Positions 1 to 12,233 of a stretch of 64,000 nucleotides of DNA are shown piece after piece. The DNA comes from Benincasa hispida. Taxonomy: Eukaryota; Streptophyta; Magnoliopsida; Cucurbitales; Cucurbitaceae. The stretch's first letter is position 1. Every line of letters starts with the position of its first letter. Under the pieces are notes generated by a model. The model searched no databases and was not told where the DNA came from. It was given only the letters and a program-made list of their open reading frames with translations. The position numbers were made by a program, and so were the translations under genes. The stretch covers positions 32,011,997 through 32,075,996 of the forward strand of contig NC_052349.1 in NCBI RefSeq assembly GCF_009727055.1, given 5' to 3'.

Positions 1-1989
1 GGGAAAAGTAAAGTCATCAATATGTTTGTTAGCTTGGAGGCAGTGCTTTTATTTGAACTCTTTCCATGTCCTTGCCTCATTGATGTGAATGCAAAATTTC
101 TTTTTCTTGAAAGTGCACGTGCGCATGTGTGCGAGCGAGCGTGTGTGGTTGTCTTTCATATAGAGGGAGAAGATCCCATTTCCGATTTCTCTCCGTTGAT
201 ATTAGCGATTTTTGGTCTTCCGTATGATATTTTATATTTGACAGGGGGGTACCGGGGAACTTCAAACCATAGACAGATTGGTTTAAAGCAATTGAACTTT
301 ATGCATTGTACTAATGAGAATCATTTCTTGATGGTTTTGGAACTTATGTCGATAGGACACGATGGATAAATGAATCGTCTTGCTGGTTTGGGTACCTGTG
401 TGGAACAGAAATAGAGAATTTTTCTCAAATTGGTGGATGTTATAGGTATATTAGGTTCATGTTAGAAGCAATTTTGAAGTTTTTTTTTAATATGTTTGGA
501 AATGATTTTGAAATGATATATTCAAAATCACTCTTCAAACAAGTATTTTTAAGTTAATTATTGAAAATTTAATATTTAGTTTTGTACTTTGAGATATTAT
601 ATAATTAGGGAAATTGTTAGGAATAACCGCAACATCCTTCATAATTAGCACCATTTTGACAAGTTGTTATAGTAGTTTTTTTTTTGGCTTGCAAAGATCA
701 TCCCAAGATTCAAATAAAATTTTAACTTTATCAACTTTTTTGGGTTTTTTCGGTGGAATCTCGGTCAAGACTGAGACTAGGATTGTGTGTAATCTTTAGT
801 CCCACAAATTATAGGATTCTAAAATTTCAAAACCGATTTCTCGATAGTTTCAACAATCTCAACATGATCTCCAATTTTTCCAAAAAATTGTAATTAGTAG
901 GATCAAGAATGTAAGCCTATAGAAGTAGAACATCCCAATAGCACTAGTACACATGTCATATTGATTAGGGGTGTTAGCTGCTTGGTAGTCAAATCGAATC
1001 AAACAATAAAATACCAAATCGTACGTAATCGTTTGTTTTCTCAAAACCAAACTGAAAATTTGTGGTTTGGTTTGATTCGGTTTTGGTTTTATATATAATA
1101 TTTAATATAATTTTTCAAAAAATAAGAAATATACAAATTTTTTGAATCGGTTTTAACTAACATAAATAGTCCAGTTCTTTTAAAAAACATATATAATATA
1201 TATAAAAGGCTCAGTTTTGTTTGATTTGATTCTGTTCTTTATTTTAACTAATATAAGCGGTTTGGTTCAGTTTTAAATTCGGATTAAATCTAAAACTGAA
1301 CTGAACAAAAAAATTGGTTATCTTATCGTTTTAAACCAAACTGAATCGAAACTTCATTAAAACCGAATTTTTGGTTTGGTTTGGTTTTGCCATTCAGTTC
1401 AATTTCATCGATATGCAATTGGGTTAAGAATAGGGAATGATGTAACTTTCCTATTCATAAATTCTCAAGAAGAATGATGCAATTTCAACATGAACATCGA
1501 TTCTCTTGGCGTTTGCGGAAGTGAGATGTAGATGTACTAAGTTCGATTATGAATATAAAATTTGAAGAAGATTGTGTAAGATTTGGGAAAGATTTCATAC
1601 AATCTCGATTTTCGTCCTAATTGAAATTCTACCAATAAAGTAAAACAAAAATCAATAGTTTGGATGTGCGATGAAAAGAAGAAAAATTTTATTTGAATCT
1701 CGAAATATTGGTTGGGAAAGACAGAAAAAAAGTGTTAATTGTGAGACTTTTGAAGTTATTTCTGATAAAGTTTTTCTCTTGCCATTAGCAAATTTGAAGA
1801 AAACCACGAAAGAGAGACAACAAAATTTCAGAACTTTATTTTGTGATTACTTGCTGAATGTTAGTATTATGGGATGGATGAAGAATAAGAAGAAAGTAAC
1901 GAATAGATACAAGACAATATCAATCATTATTTCATTTGTTGTTCTCTTACCTTGAATATAGACCAATACTTTAAATTGACACTAATCTT
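1..1989. other. AT-rich stretch with no recognisable gene
   Basis: I find no coding region I can support. Open frames exist (for example 22-369 (+), 115 codons, and 1671-1955 (+), 94 codons), but neither shows a known domain, a family motif or convincing splice borders. The second is lysine-rich, as expected from A-rich DNA. The stretch holds the GGTTTG-type degenerate repeat listed separately. A 3' UTR or intron of a gene lying left of the window cannot be excluded. Confidence 0.5.
1030..1400. repeat. degenerate GGTTTGGTTT / AAACCGAA repeat tract
   Basis: The stretch is built from many short imperfect copies of GGTTTGGTTTGATTCGG on one strand and its complement (AACCAAACTGAA) a few hundred bases on. 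The two orientations could pair into a long imperfect hairpin. Such GGTTYGG-rich tracts are common non-coding repeats in plant genomes. I cannot assign a transposon family, and no terminal repeat or target duplication is visible. Confidence 0.5.
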
Positions 1990-1992
1990 TTA

Positions 1993-2226
1993 GGCCTCGT
2001 TTGGTAATCATTTTGTTTTTTAAAATTAAGTCCGTGGACACTACATCAAACCAAAATTTGATAACTAAAAAAAGTAGTTTTCATAATGTTGTTTTGTTTT
2101 TGGAATTTGGCTAAGAATACAACCATTATAGTTAAGAAAGATGCAAATCATTGTAAGAAATGAAAATGAAATAGGCTTAATTTTCAAAAACAAAAACTAA
2201 AAACCAAATTGTTACCAAACGGGACC
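1993..2226. mobile_element. MITE, PIF/Harbinger-like, 234 bp, TSD TTA
   Basis: The element starts GGCCTCGTTTGGTAA and ends TTACCAAACGGGACC, so its ends are inverted repeats with few mismatches. It is flanked on both sides by TTA (1990-1992 and 2227-2229), the 3-bp target duplication typical of PIF/Harbinger elements. It has no coding capacity. A diverged relative with the same start motif lies near 36927. Confidence 0.75.
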
Positions 2227-2229
2227 TTA

Positions 2230-2530
2230 GTACCTTAAAAAAATGGACATCAAACTTCTATAAAACGTCTCTGGGTTGTTCTCGAATTTGGTAATTAAAT
2301 TAGTCCATGTGACCTTACATTATCATGTAGTTATCCATAGACAATTTATAAGAGTTTAGGCCACGTTTACTCAGTGAAAAGGTAATAAATCAATGGTAAT
2401 ATGAAAAGTGAGTCCCATTTGATTACCTTTGGTTTTGTTTACTTGAGTTTTGCATCCATACTGACAAATGGAGCCTACCTCCAAATTCGCAATAAAAAAA
2501 AATGCAAACTAATTGACGAGTAGAGCATTG
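2230..2530. other. non-coding flank of the gypsy insertion
   Basis: No gene is seen. A GGCCACGTTTACTCAG motif at about 2360 resembles the start of another MITE, but I could not find a matching inverted end. This stretch borders the 3' end of the gypsy LTR at 2531. Confidence 0.4.
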
Positions 2531-3484
2531 ATGCGTGCTACGCGACACAAGCGTATGTATCGAAGTAATAAAATTCCAATTGAATCGGGTATCGTTCTCA
2601 GAGACCGGCGTGAATAATTTATCCTAAGCTTAGCTATTGTAGTTCCTCATCAATTTTATTTAGGTGACCGAAAGATGATTTTTTTTAGCAATAATTAAAT
2701 GCAAGTAACAACTAAACATAAGAGACAAATCAGACGAGAACAAGCCTAGGGTGTTGTTTAATTAAGGGTTTACAATGGATCTTAACATGCAATTGATTAA
2801 TAACGATAAGTTGAGGCTAGAAGTTCTAAATTCAGGAAATCATTTCTCAAGCTCATTCCATTCTAACCCTAGTTTATGAACTCGAATCTCTTCTATTACT
2901 TAAACTAGTGTTACATTAAAACCTTTAAGTTACACCTTTTATTATTCTTGATTCATTCTCATGCAATCTCGAATGACAATCTTAATTATTAGGTTTAGTA
3001 GATTAAATTCTTTCTCAAGCAATTTAATTAACCCTAGATCAATTAATTAATGGCCAGTTAACCAAAAGCATTAAGAACAAATAGTTTAAAAATCTAAGCA
3101 ATAATTTATCAATCACAATGTCAAAAATCCATTGAAACAACCCAAAAATCTAACATTATCCTAGAATTTAGAGTTTAGCCACATATGATTTCACAAATAT
3201 CAATCCCTAAACAAAAATAATTCATCATGGAGACAAAATAACTTAAAGACATAAAGAAACAATCTCACTCTACCGTAATCGAATCCCAATCATGATCTTC
3301 TTGAACTTCGCCAACGAATTTCGGATTGATCTCCAACAAGGATTCACATTCAGATCGATCTTTATGCCTTCTAGTCACGTTCTGTCCAAAAACACTCCAA
3401 AAAGCTCTCGGTTCTATTCCCAATCGAATTCTTCAACCCTCTGTTGAAATTTTCCTCCTTGCTTTGTCTGACGGCACATTGTTC

Positions 3485-3496
3485 TTTTTATAAAAG
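3485..3496 (-). promoter_or_regulatory. TATA-box candidate in the gypsy LTR
   Basis: TTTTATAAAAAG on the minus strand lies in otherwise mixed-composition LTR-like sequence, directly beside short repeats built on GCAACG(C/T)T (3500-3620). This fits the U3/R border of a plant LTR promoter. It was found by motif only. Confidence 0.35.
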
Positions 3497-3499
3497 CAT

Positions 3500-3620
3500 C
3501 GCAGCATTGCAACGCTTTAGTTCAACGTTGCAACTCTATAGTTCAACATTGCAACGCTGAAATCCATGTAGTACATGTGTGCCATTTGTAGTGTTGCAAC
3601 ACAAATTCAACGTTGGCTCC
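3500..3620. repeat. short imperfect direct repeats (GTTCAACGTTGCAAC type)
   Basis: Several copies of a roughly 20-bp unit with the core TTCAACGTTGCAAC follow one another, with variants such as TTCAACATTGCAACG. The core AACGTT is self-complementary. They lie next to the TATA candidate of the gypsy LTR, a place where enhancer-like repeats are often seen in LTRs. Confidence 0.5.
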
Positions 3621-5231
3621 CCTGAATTGACTTCCAAATTCGGCCTCTTTTCTTCACTTTTGGTCATTGGTTCCTTCCTAATTTCATAGTTGACCCTTAG
3701 ATACTCAAATCTGGAATTTTGCCCTGGGTTTTAATCATTATCACCCAATTTGCTCCTAATGTTTAGTTCTTTTAAATCACTCAACAAACCACATCAAACC
3801 AAACAAAACTAGCAATAATAGTTCTAAAATTGAAAGCAAACTCCAAACTTAAAACTTTGCTAGTCCCGAGCAAAGGAAAGAAGGAAAGAAACACAAAATA
3901 GGAAGAATAACAAATACTGAAATACTAAGATTCTAGGCATGCATCCTCTCACTTAAGTTTCATCAACTTTTCAACACATGCAGCACTTTTCGACAGAAAA
4001 ATTCATAAACATCCTAATCATTGAGAGTTTCTAAAGCCAAAACTTTTTATCCCCTGTGTGTATGACCCCTCTTTTAATACAGAACTCACTAACTGACTTA
4101 AGATTTGATCAAGTTTCATTAGTTTTCCCCTTATCTGGCTCAATCACCAATTATCAAGCATCGACACACTAAAAAAAATAATATATCAACTAAGGTGTCT
4201 GTAATACTCACTCTAAAGGGGCCTCTAACTTGCATCATTTTGCCTAGAAGAACTAGTTTTCACACAAACACACTGTAGGGACTCGTACCTAGTCAATTCC
4301 CAGACATCCTAACTAGTCACAAGAACGACAACTCTTTTTATCCTCATCCATGCATACACATTACAAGTTTTATTTTCACACATTTTTTTTCAGAATGATG
4401 TTCTTTTAAGCTCACTTTTTTCTTTTCTTTCAGGAAAAAACAATCTCTCTTTTTTTTACCTCCCTCAGTATCAAATTACCAATCATCATGCAAGACACTC
4501 TCTAACCAGTGGGGCCTTTCGAGATAACAAACAAATTGACTCGAATTAATTCCTTGTTCGGTTAAATGTTCTAAGTTAAAGTGGTTCGTGCTCAGAATAA
4601 ATAGGACTATGTGATCCAATTTCTATTTTAAAGCATGGCATACATCAAGAGCGATTCATCAACCGTCATCATAAGAACAAGCATCCAGAGAACACAATTC
4701 AATCAGTCTAGGTATTATTCCTAACCAAAATCAACTCTTTTTCAGAAAAAAAAAATCAAAAGTTTTGTTCATAAACCTCAAAATCAACATCTAACATGCA
4801 TAAATCATTCAATTCAAACAAGCATGCATACTAGCACAAGTACCAAGCACATAGTACGCCCCTCACCCCAAACTTAAAAAGATGCATTGTCTCCAATGCA
4901 TGACAAATAAAGCAACCACATAATAGATGAGTGATACAAGCCTATGCATGAGCGGGGATCTACGGATTTGGTTGGCGGACTGGTACTTGGAAGTACTTGG
5001 GCATCATCACAGTCCTGGGGATCAAAGAAAATAACATGGGATAGCTTTCTATCCTAAAGAAAAAAAAAACCAAATAACAAATGAAATAACAACTAAAACA
5101 CTTGGGTTGCCTCCCAAGAAGCGCTTAGTTTAATGTCTTTAGCTAGACAGGGCCTCCCAGTCAAGCAGGATTCCAAGGGGCTTCACTATTCCATGCACTG
5201 AAACACTTGAAATCAACCATTTCTGCCCACA

Positions 5232-5640
5232 CTAGCATTCACAAAGAAAGTTAGCAAAATTGCAATCGCCAGTAAATGAATAATCTATTTTACCTTTATC
5301 AGTGAGCTCTATATCCCCCTTATGAACGTAATCAAGAAAATTTACCGTACCATCTTCGAGAGATTTTCCAGGAACGACCACTTTTTCTTTATCATTTTTC
5401 TTACCAAGAAGTTGTTCCACTTTTTCACCATTTTCTAGAGCATCATTACCATCTACTCCATTTATCTCTTGGCAAGTGCTCACAGGCTTAGTGGACTTCA
5501 GAGAACAAAAAATGTTAAGCTTTACCTCCTCATCGTTCACCTGAAGTATAAGCTTACCTTCATAGACATCTATCAATTCCCTACCTGTGGCTAAAAACGG
5601 GCAGCCAAGGATTGTCACATCCCCTTCCAGATTACCCTCT
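5232..5640 (-). pseudogene. Ty3/gypsy protease-region fragment
   Basis: The open frame at 5618-5232 begins with ILGCPFLATGRELIDVYEGK, which matches the ILGRPFLATGRALIDV motif that follows the aspartic protease fold in Athila/Tat-like gypsy polyproteins. The frame extends a few codons upstream of the first Met (to about 5640), and that Met is not a natural start. The catalytic D(S/T)G part is not in this piece. The upstream part of a similar polyprotein lies at 10055-12158 in the same orientation, so both may come from one element split by the DNA between them. Downstream the pol gene is missing. Confidence 0.7.
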
Positions 5641-5905
5641 TAACTTGAAAGGGAATGTGACAACAGCAATTACCACCTTTTTGTAACACTTACTGTCTAA
5701 CTAACCTGCTTAGAAACCCTGGAATATAAACATATTTATAAACATACTGAACAGATCAACCAGAACTTCAAATATTTCTAACATCAATAGGGTTCCTCAT
5801 ACACACATATACAACTTACATACACCACAAGATCCAGTGAGCCCCAATATGCTAAACTAGTCCCTATATAAACAGGACATGTGCACAAATATCTATAGAA
5901 CAAAC
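5641..5905. other. repeat DNA left of the solo LTR
   Basis: There is no coding content. The same unit must continue at 7996, because the solo LTR between the two is bounded by CAAAC duplications. Together they look like non-coding retroelement sequence inserted in the gypsy protease. Confidence 0.4.
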
Positions 5906-7995
5906 TGAAGGAACTCTTATACAAGAGTACCTATGACTGGAAGAGGATATTTCGAATTCACTGTGACAGAATTTTCACACACATTCTAACATATAGATAT
6001 GCATTGAAAAACACAAAATTATTGGCATGCTTTAAAAGATTAAATACAAGAGATCGAGGACTTACCAGTTGAAGACTTTCTTCACAAATCTCGGTCTCAC
6101 CGTGAACGAACTCCTCTCACTCTTTCTCATCCAGCAAGTAATCGCCCAACAACACCACGGTCGTCTACACAAACAACGGCGCACGAACAAAAGGCAACAG
6201 GGACGACACCACCACTCGAAGCCCTCAGTATTCTCGGAGTGAGAATCCAAAGGGTGGACTTTGATGGAATTGGTAGAGGGGAGGAGGAGAGGCTATCGTG
6301 TACTACGATCAAGCAATGGGAGAATGGGAAGACTATTGTATAGTTGGGTGCTTGATCGTTTAGAGCGGGGTACACGATCGTGTAATAATTGCTAAACGAT
6401 CGTCTATGAAAAGGTAAGTGATCGTTTAGTTACGCTCAGGCGCTAAGCGATCGTCTAGTAAAGATAAGCGATCATTTAAGAAATCGCGGGTAATCGTTTA
6501 GGAAAGTGTAGGTGTGCGATCGTTTAGTAGGCGGATCCTATCGTATAGGCTCTCAACACTAAGCAATACAATACTTATCACACTGTGAGCAATTTAGCGT
6601 GTATTTAGCAAAATGAAAACTATTTTCATTTTATTCTTCAGTTACTAGAACTGAATTGAACTTCCCACTGTCGCACGAATTCAGAGAAAACTTCGGCCAA
6701 TTATCTCATAACCGCCCAATTAATAAAATAATGAATATAATTATATTATATTCTTAACCTATAGTTTGATATCATATATCAACTATAGTGTTTTCTCCTC
6801 TACTTGATATAAATCATATTTATATCCAATTTTCTCCAAAATAATGTATCTCATACATTTAGTCAATCATATCATATATAATTAACCAGTTCCATTATAA
6901 TCGAACTCTCTCTTGTCAATTTGAACATTTCAAACTGACCGCAAAACTGATTCTCAACTTATATCCAAGCTACTAAGGGGACCTTTTGAACCTACATCAC
7001 GAAGCTCCAACGGTAGGTGAATAGCTGACTAAACTCTTTAGCCATGAGACCCACCATCTGTTAACTGTCAGACATTTTACTAAAGACCGACAGCTAAACT
7101 CTTCTTACCACAGATATATTCTTGTGTCCATCGGATATAACCAATCATGAGTACGATAACCCTTCACAGATGATCGTAAGTACAGTTGGGCCAATTTATC
7201 GTTTTGCCCCTTTAATTACATCTCACTTCTTAAGTACCACTGATCCCTTTAATGAACAATACAATATAATTCAACTATGTGTGAACACCTCTCGGGTCAT
7301 GAGAAGGTGTGTGGCTCCACATCGTTCAGGCCCTAGAATCAGCCCTTAAAAGAGTTATCTATCTACTTACCCCTGCTTTGGGGAAGGAGTGAACTCTCGG
7401 GATGAATCCTCAAAGTGGTTGGTTTGAGTCAGCAGCCTGGCCACTCGCACCCATGCAAATCAAGGACTGCCCTCAATGGCAGGAGTTCCTAACTCACTCG
7501 GGATTAAAGTCATGTTACCTATGGTCATCCTAGTGAAGTGAAGTGTCTGTCATGAACGAAGTTATATAACAAGACATTAACACTTCGTGGTCAGGTCTTA
7601 TACAAAATCTTTCTATAGGACATCCCCACTCGCATGTCCCCTACACGAATGATCAAGATCAACCCATCTGTGACAAGTCACAACACTTGTAACTATTCCA
7701 CAAAGGGGCCGCATCCGTAGCATTACCAGGATAAGGTTCCCTCCTCTGTTCATATACTACAGACCATTTTGGTTATCACTTAAGACATGATCCACTTGTA
7801 TGTCACCGCATACATGCTTAAGTTAAATAAAAACAACCAGAGATTTTAGTTTATTGGTTTGTGGTAAAGCAAATAAAACATCCATATGAGAAAAAACAAG
7901 AAGTGAAGTAAATATCATATATTATACATAATAAGCGTTCATACAAACTGTTTACAAACTACAGAACACGAGACTTTAGGGCATCAACCCCAACA
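5906..7995 (-). mobile_element. solo LTR of copia family B, 2090 bp, TSD CAAAC
   Basis: On the minus strand the unit begins TGTTGGGGTTGATGCCC (ending at plus position 7995) and finishes GAGTTCCTTCA (plus 5906), the canonical TG...CA ends. It is flanked by perfect CAAAC duplications at 5901-5905 and 7996-8000. A second solo copy (44825-46905) and a plus-strand truncated copy (39598-41354) align along almost the whole length. The LTRs of the complete element B share the same ends (TGTTGGG...TTTCCTTCA) and internal blocks. No internal element sequence follows, so this is a solo LTR left by LTR-LTR recombination. It carries a palindrome array at 6345-6553. Short open frames inside (6062-6375 (-), 7122-7349 (+)) are not conserved as proteins. 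Confidence 0.9.
6345..6553. repeat. palindrome array, CTAAACGATCGTTTAG type
   Basis: About eight spaced, imperfect copies of the 16-bp self-complementary unit CTAAACGATCGTTTAG occur (for example GCTAAACGATCGTCTA and GCTAAGCGATCGTCTAG), each centred on CGATCG. They are separated by 10-20 bp of variable sequence. The array sits about 440-650 bp from the 3' end of the LTR. The same kind of array occurs at equivalent places in other LTRs of the family (near 41040-41354, 45230-45425, 50100-50340, 58020-58260). Confidence 0.85.
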
Positions 7996-10053
7996 CAAAC
8001 ACCTAGACTTCTTTCCGAGATAGAGTCTTTGAGTGGTAGAGCAGCAACATAATTACCTTCTGGGGAGTTGATCGCTACCTGGGGAAGAGAAAACATTTAA
8101 AATAGGGTGAGCTACCAGCCCAGTGAGTGACTTAATAAAAACATGGTTCTCATGCTTAAATCTGAAAACTAGAAAACTGAATATTGGCCAACCAAACTCG
8201 TACATAACACTTTAAAAACATTTCATATCTGAAAGCATAGCTAAACATATCCTTAGTTGAGAAAGAACTCTTTTGCTCAATCCTTCAACATCAATTCTAC
8301 CTACGTGCATGTGGTTATAACTAAGTATCGTCATACCTTAGGTATTGCTGCTCAAATACCTTCTCTAGGTCCTTCAATATCGAGCTTAACTTATTAAACA
8401 TAAAACTCATTCACTGAAACATGTGTGCTTAAACATAATCGCATAAATTGGTTTTTAAGCATCAAAGTCTCTTAAGCATAAACATCTAACGCATGCTTCA
8501 AATAAATGAATACTTTACTACTTTAAACATGGTGTAATACTTTCTTTTTAAAACTAACATGCGTTAATCAACACAATTGAAAACATGTTTCATAAACTTT
8601 GTAAACTAGCATGTGTTCATAACTTAGAAAATTGGTTTGCTTGGAACTTTCTTGTAAAATAAACTAGCATGGGAATAAACTTCCAATAAATCATGTATCA
8701 CTAAAATATTTAGAAAACATTTGTAGTCACTCACGCCTTTGGGAAATCCTCCTAGGGTTGATAAGCTTCTCCTATTGGTGTCAACCCTATGGACATAACA
8801 ACATGCTTTAGCTACTAGCAATGGTTTCCCTTTTTTAGACTAACTTACATAACTAAGCTCACATTTTCCTTAACCCATTGGTTTTACCTTCCAACACCCA
8901 CCTTACTATGCATTGAACACTTAGAAGTTTCTTTAGGTTTTAAACTTTGGCTATGCGGCAATCAACACTTCAACGCACATCACACTTGCACTCATCGCAT
9001 GACTAAGCGCTCTAATGGCCACACATCATCGCACAGCCCTAGCTTTGTGCATTCAAGTCTTCCACACTTACATTCCTAGCCCCACACTCAACTTAACGCA
9101 CGTTGGTGCTCATTTTTTCCCTTGCACGCACGTCAACCATTGAGCTGCCTACTTGTTCATCTCAAGCAGCTGCCTGCTTGTTCAAAAATTTTGGATTCAA
9201 ATTATAATTCATTAACTTATTTTCTAGACCTTTTCTTAGAAAATTTTCTTCTACAAACTTGTTCAAAATTGTCTTAACATGCATACCCTAAAATTTAAGC
9301 TTAGAATTCCTCGTAGTTTGGTCGGAAACATAAAACCTTCATCACTGGCCCAGATTCATCCGAGAGCATGTTCTTCCTGCAAACTCTTCAGATTCCAGCT
9401 CAATTCCTTTGGAGTTTCCTTTTGACAACCCTATTTCATCAACTAGACTTGCATTTAGATGGCTTTGGAATCACCTCAATAGCTTAAGTAGATTGCTCAA
9501 ACCATTGAGCTGCCACCTTGCCTACTACGTGAGGTTAACTCACTTGATCAAGACAACTGGCCAATTAAAATGGTGGTTAAGTTGATTATCTCCCCTTAAT
9601 CACCAATGCATAGCTACTTAACATCAACATCTACCATCATAGCTCACTTTCTTTGCCATCACACACTCCTTGGTCGCTTACCTCAAGACCAACGCATGCC
9701 CTGTCCCATCACCTTGCCTAAGGCTCTTGCCTTGGCTTCCCTTGCTTACATTGTCATTGCCTAGCATCATGCTATCGCCTAGACAACACACTCATGTCAT
9801 CGCTCAGCCATGCCATTGCCTATGTCTTGCTTTGCTATGCACCACTTACCATCGCTTGGAATCCTCATGCGACCAACACTTAGTCAACAAGGCTAGCTCT
9901 TCTAGGTGCTCACCTAACCTCCAATGATAAGGCCATCGCCTACGAAGTCCTCTCACCAACGCCTCATGGCATCCATGCCTAGTTCCCATACTTAGTCAAA
10001 TTCCCCACTTTCTAGGCCAAACTCATAGCTACCCGAGGCCATACATATCAACA
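7996..10053 (-). mobile_element. probable LTR or non-coding part of another LTR retrotransposon
   Basis: On the minus strand a unit starting TGTTGATATGTATGGCCTCGG begins at 10053, just where the gypsy protease reading frame of 10055-10621 loses similarity to its family. The stretch lacks coding potential and is rich in CATCGC/GCGATG words. Near 8110 it has GGGTGAGCTACCAGCCCAGT, which I associate with plant gypsy LTRs. The copia solo LTR at 5906-7995 is inserted in it. The far boundary is not resolved, and the family is inferred. Confidence 0.35.
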
Positions 10054-10054
10054 C

Positions 10055-12158
10055 TTAGAATTTTCCTTCTTCACTCTTCTCATTCTTCAACCTTTTCCCT
10101 ACAATATAGCATAACTCATACTTAAACCTACTTAAAATACTAATTAACATATTTAAGTAGGAAACGTAGGGTTCGGGATTTATAAGGATAATGAGAATTT
10201 CCGAATCTTCCTCCATATCTAAAATCACAAAATCTGTTGGGAAGATGAAATCACCAACTTTGACTAGAACATCCTCTTCTACACCACGAGGGTAGGGGAG
10301 AGAACGATCTACTAGTTGCAATGATATAGTCGTCGGTTGTACATTCCCTATATCCAGTTTCTTATACAAAGATAAAGGCATCAGATTAATTGAGGGCCCA
10401 AAATCACATAAAGCTCTATTTACCGTTAGATTCCCTATAGTGCAGAGGATAGTGAAACTCCCAAGATCCTTCAATTTTCGAGGTAGCTTTTTCTGCAATA
10501 TGGCACTGCACTCCTCAGTTAAACTCACAGTCACGTATTTTTTAAATATCTTCTTCGTCGACAACCTTTCCTTCATGAACTTCACATAGTTCGACATCTG
10601 TTCCAAAGCATCAGAAAACAAAATATTAATGTGAAATTTTTTTTAAAGATATCTAAGAATTTTCCAAACTGATCATTCAATTTTTTTCCTGAAAACGTTG
10701 GGGATAAGAGATTTTATTAAGCACAACAGGTAAAGGTTCAGAACTACTCCCTGATTTGGGTGATACAAGAACATCATCATTTTTTCCTTCATTCACGTCA
10801 CTAGCTACAGGGCTGAGTACAACTTTTTCTTCTGTCTAATCTATCACCGGATGCAACATTCCTCCCGCTTCTCAGAGTTAGTGCTTTACATTCTTCCTGG
10901 GGTTTTTCTCTGTACAACTAGGGAAAACGCCTTTATTCATGGTATTCAGTGTGGTAGCTATCTGGCTAACATGAACTTCAAGGTTTTGGATGGCTTTCCC
11001 ATGGCTCGTTACAGTGCTCTCCAAGAAATTCGATCTTTTCCTTGATTCGTTGATGAAATCTCCAAGTAAAGCCTCCACCGACGGTTTCTTCTCAACATGA
11101 TACTTAGAAGCAGAAAAACTTGGAGGAGCTTGTAAACTTTTTTAGTGTTAGCATATGAGAAGTTTTCATGATGGCGCAACCTAAATGATAATGGGTAGGT
11201 TAATGCGTCTGATACGAATTATGATGTGATTCTTGAAATTGGTTGGCTTGATGCATATAATTAGCTTGCTCAGGATTAGGTCCTTCCCATGATGAAGTTT
11301 CATTGCAAACCAATGGTCGAGTACCTATAGACAGATGACTAGTGGCGTTAGTCAAAGACGCCATTTATGCCTTTAAAGCACCAATCACATCAAGCTCGTG
11401 AAGTCCTGCTACTCTAGATATGGACTGCTCTGATGGCTAGTTATAACTCGTGGCAGCCATATCCTCCAATAGTACCTAAGCAGTATCAGCAGTCTTTGAA
11501 AAAATTGATCCACCTCCTGCAGCATCCAAGATGGATTCCATCGTACTAGTCAACAACTAGATTTAAAGCTAGTCAGGATATCCATGCTGGGGGAACTTTC
11601 GCAGCAACTCCTTATATTGCTCCCATGTCTTAAGTAGCTGCTCATCCTCTCTCGTTCTAAAAGTTGCCATCTCCGTTCTCAATCTACTAGTTTTCGCAGG
11701 AGGGAAGAACTTGTGTGAGAAAAGCTTGAGCCAACTCATCCCATGTAATTATACTTCCTATTGCCAGTGATTCTAGCCAATCCTTTGCCTTGTTCTGCAC
11801 AGAAAAAGGGAACAATCTTACAAGAATAGCATCATAAGGGACTCCATTTATTTTTACTGTTCCACTAATTTCCAGGAAAGAACAAATATGTTTATGTGGA
11901 TCTTCATGTGGAGTTGCTCTAAATGCAAGGTCCCTCGCCATTTGAAATAGGTTTAGGTTCAACATTTATTGGGGCCTCTGTAATGTCAGTCTACATCGTA
12001 GGAATAGCTGGTTGGAAGTAATCTCGAATAGTCCTAGAAGCTCCCACTTGGTCTCCCATGGCGTTGAATTCAACCCTCTGGTTCCTTCTTACTCTTCTTA
12101 AGGTTCGTTCAATCTCTGGATCTACAAGAATTAGTTCAGGTTGTTGACTTCTTCGCAT
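10055..12158 (-). pseudogene. Ty3/gypsy gag-protease, decayed
   Basis: Gag starts at about 12158 (minus strand) with MRRSQQPELILVDPEIERT and continues with FNAMGDQ, as in plant Athila/Tat-like Gag. The capsid (Retrotrans_gag) part is at 11965-11687: NGVPYDAILVRLFPFS, KAKDWLESL, then ITWDELAQAFLTQVLP. The linker at 11078-10878 has NLEVHVSQIATTLN. The protease region is at 10621-10055: LPRKLKDLGSFTILC, then ALCDFGPSINLMPLSLYKKL, where the usual LG(A/S)S active-site segment reads FGPS, and PRGVEEDVLVKVGDFIFPTDF. Stops and frameshifts separate these blocks. After DSEILIIL (about 10180) the frame runs into unrelated sequence. No reverse transcriptase follows. The 5' LTR is missing because a copia LTR begins at 12234. 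Confidence 0.85.
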
Positions 12159-12233
12159 ACACAAGATTCTCCAACAGCTACAAAAGAAAACAAAGAACCT
12201 AAATTAAGATCAATTTAGTTCTTAGCAATATTA

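Larger units (their letters stand above)
2531..5231 (-). mobile_element. 3' region and LTR end of a Ty3/gypsy element (Athila/Tat-like)
   Basis: Read on the minus strand, the stretch ends at about 2531 with GTAGCACGCATCA, an LTR terminus similar to the AACGCATCA end of the gypsy LTR at the right edge of the window. Just downstream (minus sense) of the protease fragment, near 5100-5160, lies the phrase GCGCTTCTTGGGAGGCAACC, which I know from the 3' untranslated part of plant gypsy elements of this kind. Reverse transcriptase, RNase H and integrase are absent, so the middle of the element is deleted. The LTR start is not resolved. The assignment to this superfamily is inference from these motifs and the neighbouring protease. 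Confidence 0.55.

Noticed and set aside
22..369. 115-codon open frame at the left edge
   Set aside because: No domain, no conserved motif, Cys- and Phe-rich translation, and no splice or promoter support. It may belong to something left of the window, but I cannot show it.
2360..2500. Second MITE starting GGCCACGTTTACTCAG
   Set aside because: No matching inverted end and no target duplication could be found.
6062..6375. Two overlapping minus-strand frames in the solo LTR
   Set aside because: They are not conserved in the copy at 44825-46905 and lie in LTR sequence.
8900..9950. Possible gene from the frame at 9670-9927 and the even base composition
   Set aside because: Leu/Pro/Cys-rich translation from CATCGC-type repeats, no family, and located in LTR-like DNA.
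12229..12233. Target duplication for the LTR starting at 12234
   Set aside because: TATTA precedes the LTR, but no equal copy is found at a defensible right end because the LTR merges with another element's LTR.
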